Positions 25,301 through 40,300 of a stretch of 64,000 bases of DNA are shown here, piece by piece; the stretch's first letter is position 1, and each line of letters opens with the position of its first letter. The notes under the pieces were generated by a model. It worked only from the letters and a program-made list of their open reading frames with translations, had not been told where the DNA came from and searched no databases. This DNA comes from Ascidia mentula. Taxonomy: Eukaryota > Chordata > Ascidiacea > Phlebobranchia > Ascidiidae. Location of the stretch: assembly GCA_947561715.1 (NCBI GenBank), contig OX387199.1, positions 8,127,001 through 8,191,000 of the forward strand. The letters run 5' to 3'. The position numbers and the translations under genes are program-made.

Positions 25301-28300
25301 AAAAGGCGACGCCGCGATGATTGAAAGCGCTTTGTCGTCGATCGCCCGAGCTTTTTTCCCTTATTGCCGATTCCGTATTCTCTATCCGGCCTAACAACAG
25401 CGCACCTGCCAAGCGGGGCGGACGGCATAAACCCGCCAAAAATTGCGATTAGATCTGACTTGCCTGGTGTCGCATTCGAAGAGGTAATTTTGGAACAGTG
25501 TTATTTAGCGGGGTTGTTCGCTTACTCAATGCGCGCCCATTACAAGACACGTTGGCTGTTGCTTGTTTCGCAATTACACACGTGTTTGATACATTAATTC
25601 CGGCCGGAGACGCGATTGAACATCACCTTAAAACACACGGGTCGCTCCAACTCTTTCAGACAAGCTGTTTAGGTTTCAGAGGCAAATGCTAGGCCAACAA
25701 ACAGAAAGTAAAATGAATAAACGTCAAGGTTTTTTTCCCAGTAACGACTTAGAACCCAACACGTTTGTTGTTGACAAAAACGGTCCCAGAATTTCAAGCT
25801 CGTACCATCTTGGAGCAAGGGTTCAGCAAATGTTCACTACTTTCAATGAAATATACCTAAAATCCGGCTTGGCACATCACAGAACTTGTCGAATTCAAGA
25901 AACCAGGAAGCTCGTGGTGGCCAACTCCACGTCACCGAATATCCTATACCTTCGATCTTTGTTGTGGGAAAGGAAACCGCGTTGCTTTTCATTTTCCCGT
26001 TTTCCCAAGCACAGTGCAAGGTCACTTGACGTTCTCCCAGGAAGGTGCAGGATATTCGGCGACGCTTGGTTGGCCACCAAGGGTGTCTTGCTGTCGCAAG
26101 TTTGAAAGGACATTGCATGATGTGTCTTGAGGTCACAAAATTTTCGGGTCGACAAAACCTTTTAAAACTATCCTCACTTTGACAAAGCAGCTTTGAAGCA
26201 GGATCGTAAGCACTGCTTTAACTGAATGGGCAACAACAGGGTTACACAAACTATAGGCTGTGAGCCCCAAGTTGCAAAATGTAATTCTGGGCTAGCACAA
26301 CAAAAATCCCTTCACTAACATGCACATGTATAGTTGGCAAGGGTCAAAGAAGGTGACAAAATAAAGGTGTACTCGTTTATACCAAAGCTTAAACTATGCT
26401 TGCACAAGCGTTTTTCATTTAGCTTTTCATTCGCGAGGCTTCTCACATTCCAGGGCGAAGAGATAATGACCAACCTTAGCGCAGCAGGGATCAAGTACAC
26501 AGTGGCATTTCCGAGGGTTAACAACGAAAACCACCGCAGTACAATAGCTCGTGTGGAGCATTGTAACACGGTGCATTGTCCGTCGCCTCCCAAACAGGTG
26601 CGGTTTAGGCAATGGAAGGATTTCGGCAGTTCCAACGACCTCTGAAGAATCGCGAGAAGGTTTGTAACAAAAAGGTAAATATTTATCGTCGAAATGTCAA
26701 CACAACGAGAGCGCACGGAGATTGTATCCTGTTTGATAGGCCAGCTCGGTTGAACTGCGATTAATGGCGTTCAGTCGTCCCAATTCTGCGATCATCCGGG
26801 CATTAAACTGCCGCCAAACGACTATCGGAACACAGATCAAAAAGGAAAGACCTTTCACGACAAGTGTGTGGGAACGCTTAAACAATTCGTTTTTCGAAAG
26901 CCAACATTGCTTCAACAGAGGTCTACACAGACATTCTGCAAATACTTCGCAAAGTTTTGGCATTTTCGCAATCTGGGAAAAAGAAAAGTGTAGGAATAAC
27001 AAAATTAACAACTCTCCTTAACACCGTATAATTCAGATATGCAAACCAATCATAAATATCCCAGCGAACCAATAGAATCAATACTTTATAAAGCGACAAA
27101 CTGGTGTCAAAACCTAGGATAAAACGCGGACAAAACGTCATCTGAGTACCTGACTGTCTAAACGCTAAAAATCTGATCCGAAAATATCAGCTTCAACTTT
27201 GTGCACAGTTTGCCTCGATAACACACCTTTTTACCGATGTCGGTTTAGAAGGATTGCTTTAAGAGAGGAGACCCTTGATTCGGCGGCGAACACGAAACTT
27301 TGCGGAATCGCGATCGACGATTCTCCCAGTAACGTGTGGAAAGAAACACGATACGGCAGCTACCTCCCCAAGTGCTATCGGAAACCCATGAGCAAATACG
27401 TTCGCGCGCGTATAGTTGGTGGATGTTATTTGCGCGGACAAATAAACACTCGCTATCGGCGAACGCACAATGCTCGATATTCTATTAAACTGGCAGTGTT
27501 TGCTTGTTTGGATAATGACGAAACGGATAGAATTTACGATATCTCAAAAACGAGAATTGACGTTCGGGTACGATTTCTCTGTTTGCTTTTGTGCGCACCT
27601 TGTTTCGGAAACTGTTTTTTACGAAGGGGGGGAAATATCGGCAAAAATGCGCGAGAATACTAAAGGCTTCTTTCAGAGTCATTGGGCAAAAGAAAAACAA
27701 CCAAGAAAATGCCGTGATGCCAAATGTTATATTTTCCATGCCAAAAGCAAATGACATTCGTATAAGAACAAACGCAACCTGACCTAAAAAAGGCCCGTTT
27801 TTTACTTTAATCCCACCAATACCTAGCGTCGCCATGCAAACGTGGATATTTGGTCAATTGTTGCACTTACTGCACGCATATTCGAAGTGAATGAAGTTGA
27901 AACAATTCCGTTCAGAAACCTTCACAGTGCAACGCTGCCTCTTGTGGCAACGAGCCGTCACTTCGTCCAAGGCTGATTCCGACGTAAGGGAACAGTCTGT
28001 GGAATGACATCAATTCAACACTAGTAAACACTGTGATCAGATAATGTACTTTTGTGGGTAAATGTAAACAGAAATCGAAGACATCACGTATAAATATTTA
28101 AAGTACTTTTACTGAAGGTTTTAGCCCAAATTTGGGCAAAGGTTTGAGATGCTATTTAAGTACACGGAGCAGTTTTAAAAAAGGTTATTTTTCTTTAGGA
28201 TAAATGTCAAATATTTGGAATATGGAGGTAGATGTATTTGTACTGTAGAAAATGTTTTTTGAGAAAAAAGCATCGCCTTTACTAGTACAACTTCAAAACC

Positions 28301-31300
28301 ACCCTCCGTTCTGTTTGCTGTAGGAGAGATACACACTCCAACCCAAACGACCTTTCAAGATAAAAGGAGTTTCCGCCCAATTCTAATCAATACTCAAGAG
28401 CTCAGTAAACTTGTTTATCGTAGCGAGGGGTGCGTGTTGTTGTGTTCTTCAAATCAAGGCCTGCCCTCAAGCACTGATAACCGGTATCAGTTCTCTATTC
28501 AAGTAGCACTTGTCTGAGCCTAGATAAACCGTGGGTTCCACTTGGTGGGCGAACTTAGCAAACCTGTCTGTCACGCCTGTCTGTGTATTTATTATCGTGG
28601 TGAGGGAATACGATTGTGCGGTCTGTTGAATAAACTGCCACTGCTTTCGGGTGCAGTTGCACTTTTTCATTTGCGAGAGCGGAAAAAATATACGAAATAC
28701 GTCCATCGGTAAAATATATGCCAATGACAAACGTACAGTTTCAAAATATCTGTCCGTGTATATACTGTATTATGTAAGGATATCAGGTAAATTTGGTGGT
28801 TAAATGTGTTGTACAGTATCGTTTTCCAAATGAACAATTAATATGACTTTTATATGACAATTAATATAATAAAAAGAACCTGATCCTAAAATATGGCAGA
28901 AACTGAGCATGATTGTTTTCCGAATAAAACGAAAACAATACTTGCGCAACATTGGTTCTCACGCTTGTTCCAGCTCCACTTCGTAACACAAACTCCTTTT
29001 GAACTGAATTTAATTGTTTCAAAAGTAACAGGGAGACATGATCGGGCAACGACCGCAGAAATCCCAACCGCGGAATCGCGTCATTTACCAAAGGCGCCCA
29101 ACTTACATCCAGTCGTCTGGACTCGGATACAGAATTGACGGCCACATTAACTGTTGGATCGCCGGGGTGGTTTTAGAGGCGCCCCCACATCATAAGGCGC
29201 CACACACAGGCTGTCAGCCCATTGTGCGGTTTATGGGTGTGGGAACCTTCGACTTATTAGGAAGACGAAAAGAAATGCAGGAGTTTGTGCCTGGTCGGGT
29301 TCAGTGGTTTCCAACTTTCATAAAGCGGTGACGTATTTATCCTTAAAAAATATTATGACCGCACGCATAAAAATATCGACGTATGTTAGAGACGAATTAC
29401 TAAGTGGTCCCCCATGCAAAACCTTTTAACATGTCGAGACAAAGTTAGCATTTCTTTTCCGGTGTCCTTCAACGATACTCATACTTTCTATCACCGCAGG
29501 TGAATGCCTATCTTCGAAGCACGATGCGTCAAACGGAAATAAAATTAGCAAAGCTTTTGTGAAAAGCGAACGCTATGGATGTAAGTTCGCGACGCTCTTG
29601 CCAAGTTAAAACGACTGGTCACGACGCCCCGTTCGTAAACCTCTGGTCTTACTCACAGTTTAAAATCAAAGGAAGGCAAGTCTGTTTAAATCGACGTTAA
29701 AACTAACAAAATGTTCATTAAATTAGCGCCAACGTGGATATTTTTTCATGTAAATTTCTACTATTAACAACAGGTACTGCCAAGTTTAAAAATGCAACCT
29801 TGGCCTTTAGTCCAAACACGTTTTTTGTCTCTATTAGTTACCTCTTATCAGCGGCGATTGGCAGATTGAGATAAATTGCCATAGCCTTTTGTGAAGCAGG
29901 ACAAGTAAAATTCTGTTTACGGATTTTGGGTAAATGTTTACTGTACAAAGGAACCTGGCCGGTTTTGGTTGCCGACTCTAAAGTGCAATTTAGCTAATAG
30001 TTCACAGCGTATCGCTTGAAGAAGCTCAATTACGCACTAGCGTTTCTGATCGATGCGATGAGGAAAGGGAGATTTGGCGAAACTAGTGGCGGAGTTTATA
30101 CAGTGCACACTGTTTCAACTTATTCTGTCTCATCAGTGTTTGGCGAACACAGCCCGTTAGTGGCGATTTCGCAGTCACCGACACTCCGTTGGGTACCAAA
30201 TATAGGTACAGGCCACCGAAACGATAGTGGTAAAAGTTACTTTGACTGCGCTGGAAAAAAACAATGTAGATTAATCTTGAACTCTGGCTTACTGAATAAA
30301 AATCACAGTTTTTGTAACGATTTTTGTCGCATAACTATCCACTGTCCACTTTTTTAAAGCAACATAAGTATATTTCTATACTTTCTCCTCAATTTAAAGG
30401 GATATAATGGACAGGAGATGACCACTTGGTGTCGCAAAAGAGCGATATTTATCCAGCGTCGCTTCATAAAAAAATTTGGGAATTTCATAGTAGTTTAGCA
30501 AACCCCATAAGACGCGCTTGGTGAAAGACTGCTCAAGCGAATCCCTTCTGAAAAAACACTACTCGCCGCAATACATTTGCATTGATCAGATACCATGCAA
30601 AATTGCTCTCGTATCTTCAGCTATCAGCCACAGTATCAGGGCGCGGAGCCTTAACTCGTGTAACATGCGAGTTTCCTGGAGGCAACAACAAGTTCCCTAC
30701 GAGTCGTTAGGTTGGTGACGCAATGTCTGAAAGTATGTAGCGATTTCGTGTTGTACATTGGACGTACAAAGTCCTGCGGAGTGGGAGCTGTTAGTGTTTG
30801 CCTACATATCACGGCGAGGATGTCAATTTTTCAGTGCACGACAATGGAAAGAAAACCTAGGATCGTGTGTTGATGCATTCACAAGTAAAAGTTTCACTTT
30901 GATTCGTGTCAAGACATGTGTGTTGTTGTGTATCAAGGCGCGGCCTTCTCACTGCAGCTCCCGTGTGGTGTCAATCTTAAGGTCAAGGCACAGGTGTAAT
31001 TATAATTACCCTTTCTGGCCTTTGACCAGGTTTATTACGTGCACTTGGTTTGGCTTGTCAAGACACAAGGAAAATTGTAAAAATCAAGGGATTGGAACTT
31101 ACTGGAACCCGCAGTAGCTCTGCAACTTTCCTTGTACGTCATCGTGACGTTGTACACAGCAATGACGTAGTTGACCTTAGCGCAGTGCACGACCATGGTT
31201 TCGTCGTCGCACGATCCTCGATCCTTAAACTCATCCGGCACTACAACATAAACAACATTTCGAATCGCCTGTAAAACATACTATTATAAAGCAGAACGTT

Positions 31301-34300
31301 GTGGCAAACCAACATACAGAAAACTGAATGTTATTCAACTGCTCTGTGGTTTGCTTAAAACAAAAAATATTGGGCGAATGCGCTGTTATTGTCATATTTG
31401 TTACAATAGTAGCGTGGTCTGGTGTAAGAATGCAAAGTTAAAGCAGCAAAATCCCATTAAATCCGAATTACGAGATGTAAAAATATCAAGTCTTATCCGG
31501 ATTTTGCGCAGATCTGGATTAACCTTTTGTTAAAAAAAATATTGCAAATCATTTCCCCAAACTATCCCCAACTTCGCTCGCAATGGGCAAAGTTCCAGAT
31601 ATTAATAACTTCTATGGGCAAGGTGGCTGCAGTTTATTGGGTGCAAATAAGACTGTCACATCATGGGCATATGTTTTACGATACGACAGGTTCTACCAAA
31701 ACTTACTCAGTTGGCATTTGTAGTTCACTGTCAAATACTTGGTTGTACCAGGACAGGGGTCGTCACCAAACACACGTGAATGCACCAGAAGCCCACAGTA
31801 GCGTCGACCGTCGCAGTCCGCAGCCGTTTTCTGCAAAAAGCAACACTAATTAGGATACAAAAATATCGCAAAAACTTTGCTGTGGTTTTTTGAGAACGAA
31901 TTTTACTGTACTCTTTAGAACATCTCAATACATGACCCACCATACGATACACCTGTTACCACTAGGAGCTTACTTGTTGACCCCCCCTTTCAGATTATAT
32001 TGCACGGGTTATTCTCTTGCGCAAGAAAAACAATTAGTAACCCCCTTTCATTTATCTCGGATGGGAGAAAATAGATGACATCACAAGCACTCCCTCGTGA
32101 AGCGAGAAATTGCTTACACGAGATGTTATCGCGGTGTAAAGCACCCGGTTGTACGACCTCCCGTCTTATTTACCCGCTATCAAGGTACGGTAAGGCAAAA
32201 GTAGGACCACATTGCACGGGATTTGTTTTTGAAACGCGTTGCCGCTTGTTGCAACACAAGTCGGATATGGCAGCACCGCCCGTTGGTCAGTGCTGGTTAT
32301 TTTACTCCATCACGCGCGGGCAAAATGTTTTCGGAAATACAGGAAACCTGTCTCCATATTGCAAAGGCTTGGAACAGATTCCCACGAACCAGATGTGGGA
32401 CCAACGACATATGTAGATAATCAGGCGCTATTGTGTTGGCGAAAATCTTGTGGAATCAAAGTGAGCGTATCGACAGCAATTTTTTTCGAATTCCAATGGA
32501 AAATGTTGGGACGATCAAGACACTTAGTTTCAGAATAGGGAGAATATTCTGAACTGTCTCGGTAAATCTTACGTTGTAATTTCATAATGAATGATAACGG
32601 TTAGACTCGTAACCGAAACATTAGAGTATGGTATTATTCGAGACAGTTGGGCTTATTCATTTTATTCCAAAGCTTACAACGAAATATGCCTGAAAATTTG
32701 TTGCATTTCCAAAACCTAAGTGGTACAATAAAGTGACGTAGGTATAATCTTTAAAAGTCCATCAACCCTCGTTAAAAACATCAAAGAAGCGGCGTCAATT
32801 GTTGGACCCCAATTGAACTGTTCTCAGATGGCAGTAATAAGATTTGGGGCGGCACGCTTCAACAAACCTGAAACGACCTCACAAACGATCCAATTTTGTC
32901 GCCACACGGGAGTAAGGGAAACCGCTTTAGCCCGCCTGTTAAACGGATTGATGCAAAACTGTTTTTTGTCACTTGGTGGTGATAAATGCAAAATTTAACA
33001 TCGAGCATCTTCACTATTAAATGTTTGACGCAAGCAAGATAATGAGAAACGTTTGCAAAGCGTGAATCACAATCAAAAACGACAAGCAAAAAAATTGAGA
33101 CTAACATACCGTCAGTGCGCTTGATACAAAACAGACCCCAAAATTAATTCGAAAGCGTTGTTTGTGGATTTAAAGTCTAGAAAAAAAGGCCTACCAAGAT
33201 GCCACACTTTCGAACTGTCGGATGTGCGCGCAAATTACCCAAAACCAACTTATCGCGCATAAGCCGTTTTGACAGCCGCGAATCCTCTGATTCACACCGA
33301 CCTGTTTAATGCCAAAACACCGTCACACAAAAACTCGACGCCTCAAACACACGTGGAGCAGTGAAGCACCGCCGGGAGTACTTTCTCCGCCGTTAGTGAG
33401 TCATAACTTTACGTCGTATGTTCGCAATTTTCGATGGATTGAATCCTTACCACGTGGCGATACGCTTTTGTAGCCGTCAATGCCCATTAGGGAAGCACTT
33501 TAATGGTCCGGGGCAAATAACAACAACTTGGACACAAACAGGAGACAGAAAAACAAAAAACAATTCTGATAATACTGTTTGTGGACAGTGCTGTTGGTTC
33601 GTTTGACGAAGAAATTGGAGTTTAGGTTCATGAAATACTTTATTGTAACAAAAGAGTAATATAATGCACAATTAAAACCGAGCACCTAAAAAGAGTCAAA
33701 ATTGTTTACTTGTACTATGGACACTTATAGTGCAGTAACACGTTAATGGGGAAAGTTAGCATTAGTGGGACATTTAGACATTAGTGCAGACGTGTTTTCC
33801 TCGAATAAACCTTACATTGTCGCAGATTCAGTATTTGAAAACAACAGGCAACGTGCAAATGGCATTCGTAATAAACTAGAGTATTTAACTGCTTTCTTTC
33901 TCAATAAAACAAGATAGAATTACTTTGCCCCGATGACATAGAGACGATAAGAGAAATGGTTTACAGATATTTGCCCCGGGTTACACCGAAAATGCGTCAC
34001 AGAACGAATAGGGTTCTCGTGTGAATTAGTCACGGAGAAATTCGACACCGCCAGTTTCTGCGCACGTATCACGTGACGGGAAGGGGAGAAACCGTTCACC
34101 CGTGGCCCCCTCCCCACACCCGGAGGTGCAAAAACGCGACAGGAGGGGATGTTTACGGGCGGTGCGTAAATTCGTCTTCCTACACCGGGCAACTAAATTG
34201 GCCATTAACTCAGACAAAACTTTGGAAATTTAAAGCACCTTATAGTTGGAATCGTGCCATAAGGGACAAAAATCGGTTCAAAGTGGCATCTTTGTAGAGA

Positions 34301-37300
34301 ATTCCTTTTGATTAAGGTCTAGGTGGGATGGGTTTTGGTGGTTTAACACCGCTATCTTTTGTTCCACCATTTGTAGCGAGGTAAACAACGGTTATTAGAT
34401 TTATGGGCCTGTAAACCTTGGGAACATTGTGACCTTTTGCATATGCTTCCAATGGATCTTACAGGAAAGCCCTGTACACACAAAGTTTACTGAGTAAATG
34501 TCATTTCCTTTAGATTAATTATAAGATAACTGGCGCATCCAGCGTAACTCAAATAATCAAACCAAATAGGAAATAGGGTTTAGGTCGTACAGTGAGCAAT
34601 GCCTCCCGAGGTATTTGCGAGCCATCCGGGTCAAGGGCACAGGGCGGAATACAAACCAATTTCTTTTCATAACACGAGCAATTGAGTGCTCCTGTTGCAT
34701 CAACAGATGCACGCGGCTTGCTTGTGCAATGGGCATGACAGGCTACTTGTGTTTCGCATAAACACTTGCCTCGAAATAAATGCGCAGCTTCAAAGAGTTG
34801 CGGGAATTGCTTTGTGAGCCAATACCCCAAACGCACTGATTCATTACACTGACTTTCAAACACAACCCGGCACAAAAGTTACCCAGAAAGCACATCGGCA
34901 AAAAAGTTTAATTGGCCTTAGTGTACAGTATGAAGAGTTGATTAATAACAGACCAATATTAAGGTCAGTCCACTAGGAACCAGGACTGACCTCATACAAT
35001 CAACAACCTGAGTACAAAGGGTGCTTTGATGTGGCGGTGTTTGCGCGCCACTGTACGGATGAAGGCAGCAATAACTGACGTAAGCGGCGTTTTCCAGGAA
35101 ACTTGTTTTATCTCAAGTACACAACCAACGAACACAAAGATGCACTGTGGGAGATGTCTCAATTTGATCAGACTCATAATTCACACGCATACTTTGGTTG
35201 GTATTAAAAAAAATATTGATAATACCAGCAAGCTGATCTTTATTGTAATGTCTCAAGTTTGCATGTGGCACTTTATGGGCAAAAAGGGTTTTTGCAAATC
35301 CACGTTACAACAACCCAGAAGAATTGTGCGGTGTGTGGTCATATTTTTCAAAATTTTCAATAAAAAGTTGGCGCCCAGCCGATGCCTGGCGGGTTCGGGT
35401 TTCAAACATCAACGAACCGTACTAAAAACCCATTACAATACGCTCAGGCCTCAAAATGAACACAGCGTCGCCTCACAGAAAAATTAAAACTTTCTGAAAA
35501 CCAGGGTCAGTCAAGGACCTCTCACTTAACGCCCGCACGCATTCAGAAAGCATTTTTATGTAAGAACCCAAAATGCCGTTGATGGAGAAGAGGTCAAGCG
35601 CTTAAAAGGGGTAGAAAAACTCTATTGCGACACTTAGTCCATGTCGTGCCAGCGGCTTTCGTCGAGTTAGTATGTGACGATCAACGAAATATTGTGTTAC
35701 AGGCTGGAGTTAAATCTTTTTTCGATGGACGCAAAGGTTATATGCCACCAAAAAATTGCCGAAAACCAGCAACGCCCAACCATTTCCCAGCATTATGGTG
35801 GCATAGTAAATCTGCACTCACGGCATGTTACGATTCCCAAACTGCCAAACAACAGACACACGCCGCGTTGAAATGAACGGGCACAATGCTTAAAACTGAC
35901 CTAATGAAGAAGGAAAAGCCCCAAGACAATGCTTCATCACAACACAGGTCGTGAAGCATTCGGACAAATAATCCAATGCGCTGGCGTTCGATCACATTCG
36001 GAGACAAGGCGGTCGTGCAGACCTCTCGTTAATGAATATTGGCGCTCTGGGTGATTTACTTTATTGGATTAAATACGGTGGTCAACAGCAGGGGTCGTTA
36101 CATAGTCAATAGAGTTGGAGAGTGACCAATATTTCTAACTTGTGTGTTGTAAAAATTGGTATTACAAAACTTCATTTTTTGATCGCAATTAGGAGATTTT
36201 TTACTGTTACTTTCGAGTTTGAAAAAAACATTACCCGGAATATCAGAAATAAAAATAACGATTACAGACTTTCGAATTGACATAACGCGTATCATTTTAC
36301 TCACATGGCACCCAAATCAATGCAAACGCGATTAGACCAAAGGGCAATTATGTCATTAAATCGATAAACCACGTAATTGCGATGGGAAAATACCGTCCTA
36401 ATTAAAAGGCGGCACTCGCACGTGCATCTGTCCTCAGGGTTTCAATAATCGCCTTTTTGTTTGGTTGCAAATATAATTTCGAATTCTTAAACGCCCCTAA
36501 TATTATTCTGGATTAACAAAATGTAGAACAAAGTGAAGACGATTACTGACACAAAGCTGCACGTTACAACGAACACCATGAAAACAAAAACAATACATAA
36601 TATATTTTATTTCTGCTGTACGGCAGTTTTCACGTTCCATGGACTTGTTAAGATTCGACGCACTAAGTTTAAATCTATCCAGGCGAATTGTTTCTATGTT
36701 TGCAATTGTAATTTTTAGTCACACCAAGCTGCATTAACTTGTTATTCGCCTTCATTTTTGGTTTTAATTTTTACGCGAGGTTCTTGGAACGTAAAATTCG
36801 CACTAGTACGTCGCAACGCACAGTTTAACAACCGTTGCTGTACGGGATGAAAACAAACGTTGGATTGTCACCACAGTTACACTGAGCAAAATGTCTACTT
36901 TATAAAGGCGTTTTGATTTGCCTTAGTAGTCAACTCAAACTACATTTGACCTGAGGAAATCTCATTGCAAAAAACAAAACGTCTTACCGCATATGACGTC
37001 ACCGCTTCGCAGTTGGTGCTTTCCTTGCTTCTGAGGTAGGCGAACGATCCCCATATAGACGTCTTGGCAGGACATATCTCTACGCTCGGAACTTTGCGAC
37101 CGAACATGGCGCTCTGCAAAAATATTGCTAAGTTATTACAAATATCGAACGTTTAAGTATCGGGTGCGATAATAATAAAAGGTTTGATAAATTGTGACAT
37201 AAACGGCGGCAATGAAGAAATTATCAGAAAATGTCAAAACAAATGAACTTGGCAATGAACAAAAATCCCTGTAAATGATCAATATGTTTGAAACAACCGT

Positions 37301-40300
37301 AGGCAGATATGGTTCTGACTGCCATTCGCGCGCCTTATGCCACAAACCACTGTTTGTTTGATGCAAACAACAAACGGAACTTGGATATGTGTAGGAAGAA
37401 ATGGAACGCGGTTTGTGTCCAAAAATACCCAAAATGAAGCTGTTCATAGCTTGACATTTTGCAGCAAGAGTGATTACAGACCTGAACCTTTTATCGCGTC
37501 GAATTACGCGTGTGTGACTGGTACGCGTTAACCGGAACTGGGAAATTACACACCATCAAACTTGACAGGAAACAAGTTCGCGGTGAAACGACTTCGACTT
37601 TTTGTGACAACTAAATTACCAACTGAATATTTAAAGGCAATCTTTATATAATGTTTACCGGATATTTTCCTGCATTGCAAAACAACACACCGTATATAGG
37701 GAAAAATGTAAATCTTTCCAAAACGATGTCCCCAGTATATATAGGCTAACTATACCTAAGTTGTTTTTATAACGAAACTGTTCTCTACTAACTGGGTTCA
37801 TATTACATTTTCGGCGGCAAAGCTTTTGCCAAAGGTTCTGAAATGAGAAACGTGGGTTTTCAATTTACTGAAGCATCAACAGCTTTACAAAAACGTTGAA
37901 ATCGTGAACTTTTCTATTTGGTAAATATCGGTGGTTCAGAGAAACGATACAGTTCAATTCTCTTGTTCCCAACCATACGTGCGGGCATGAATATTTCAGC
38001 TATTTATTTGTCTCGCATTGTTTTCCGCCTTAACAAACTGCGTGGATAAAAGCGCCCTTTGAGCCAGGGCACCTGGGCGAGGGTTATTTTGGGCTCTGTC
38101 GTCAGTTCTCGCCCCTTGACCGAACGAAAGGGGGCGTTCCTGTCGATTATAACGCCCCCAGGAAACCCTATAGCTGGATTCTAAACATCTACAAAGTGGG
38201 TCAGCGGCATATCAACAAGCGGTTTACCAAATGAGGTTTGTTTACATACAGCACACGCATAACAAGTTATCCGAATAGCTTCGTACGTTGCAAACAAGCT
38301 TATCAGAGGGAAGGAAAATAAAAGATGTTTTTCTACTGGTCCTAGAAACCCTTTGAGGCACCGCTGGAATTGTTTGCATGGCAACTTCGCTAAATGAATT
38401 AGGAGGTTTCTAAATCGTTTTTCGATCGATGGTAAACAAAAACACTGCCAAAAATCTGCCACCAAGCGCTTGAATGGATTTGCACGAATCAAAATACCGT
38501 TAGCTTGACACCAATTTGCATTGATAAAAGTCCACATAAAACCGTATTTTACAGCATGCAATAAAGCAAATGGTTTTAATTGCTTATTTATATCCAGGCT
38601 TGCATGAAAGCTTTTGCATTTCGGGTTCAAAAACAGAAACCAACCCCCAATATTCTAAATTCAAACACACCTTGCTTATTGTTCAATGATGCCCAGTTTA
38701 AAATTATGCCCATTGAAGTATGTGATTTAAATTTCAGATCTAACTTAAAAAACTTCAGAGAGCATTTGACTGCTGAGATTTGATATGCTTTGCTTGTCTT
38801 TGGGTTAGAGATCGGTGCTGTGTCGCACGGTGTAACGACAATGAATTGACCTTATCGACCAAAAACTCTTGCCGCCATAGATTATCGAGTTTTGTCTGCT
38901 GGAGTCACAATACGAAGAGCTGGAGTTTGGGGTTCAGAAAGTTACAGTGTCACTGCAGTGCGTTAAAGTGGTAGGAAAATTTGAACGTAAACATAAGCGA
39001 CCAAACATTGCTCGGTGACCTACTTGCAAGTAAAGAGAGACCCACTAACACAAAAAATCGCCTTTTCCTACTTTGAATGTGAAAAAATTTATACATGGAG
39101 TTTCAATGCTATTCAAGGATTAACCCGGTCTTGTTTCTCACGCTGGCGACGGATTTCTATTGAGTGTCAAATACAACAATTGCTTCCATCGTTGACTTTT
39201 AACAGTGGGATTATTGACAACTGGATCCTGTGGCCAAACAATCCAAGCCAAACAGTAAACCTACTCGTTGATCCTTCTTTTCAAAGAAGAAGCATCATAT
39301 GGTTAAAGTCACAGAGTTAGAAATATTTGCCAAATCCGAAAAAGATTAACGACTGCGCCAAACATGTGCAAATACTTTCGCTTTGGAAGGTAATCAATTG
39401 CCCCGTAGATTCACGGATAATAAACAAATGCACGGAGATAGAAATAATAAAAATATGTATGATTATTTTTGAATTGTGAAATACTGGACAGTAGTAATAC
39501 AGAGAGGTTAAGGGGCAAGAATATATTGTTTTTGTTTGTTTAAGATGCAATTGTATATGTTGCTCACTGTAACATTTTTTCTGTTGTTTGCTTAAAAAAT
39601 AGGCGTTATGACGCATATCTGTCAAGAAATGGCGTCTAAAAAACTACGACATTTTTGACCTGCTCGAGGGCTTTTACATTAACCATTGCTGCGAGGGCTT
39701 TGAGAAATCGCAGAGTGGTGGAAAAGGCATATAATGGCGTGGCGTTTATTTGACGGACAAAGGCCAAGTGGTGCCTGACTAAACAGCCAGTGAACCACAG
39801 CTGAGAAGCATCTTACCGCAGGAAATTGTATCCCGTGCTGCTCAAAAAGGGAACCTCTTTTGGGTTGCAGTAATATGTAAGCCCAGATTTTGACAAAAAA
39901 GAAGTGCTGATTAGACAAACAACAATACACAAAACCGAAGTTAAAGCCGCAGGTTTAAATTTGCATTGATTTGAATCGAGCATTTAGAGTATTTTTTGCC
40001 GCATCCTGAACATGAACACAACTAATATAAGTTTAGTCCCCATATATAAAATACTTTAAAAAGAATAGTGTGTATATCTTAAAGTTCATAATTCCAGGAT
40101 ATTTGTGATGGGGCGCTGAGTTTGCAAGCTTAACTTACTTGAATGTCGATGGTGGACATCATGGGACACCTGATGAAGAGGACCTGCCCCTCGCATGCGC
40201 TCGCCGTGTGGTTCGTGATAATCGACGCCATGTAACCTGCAATCAAATACATTGTGTCGGTAATTGTCGGCCATTATTGGACGCAAAGCGTGCTCAATGG

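Noticed and set aside
27199-27663. A 154-codon plus-strand frame in EVA1 intron 6.
   Set aside because: Basic, domain-free product with competing frames on the opposite strand. No start or splice context.
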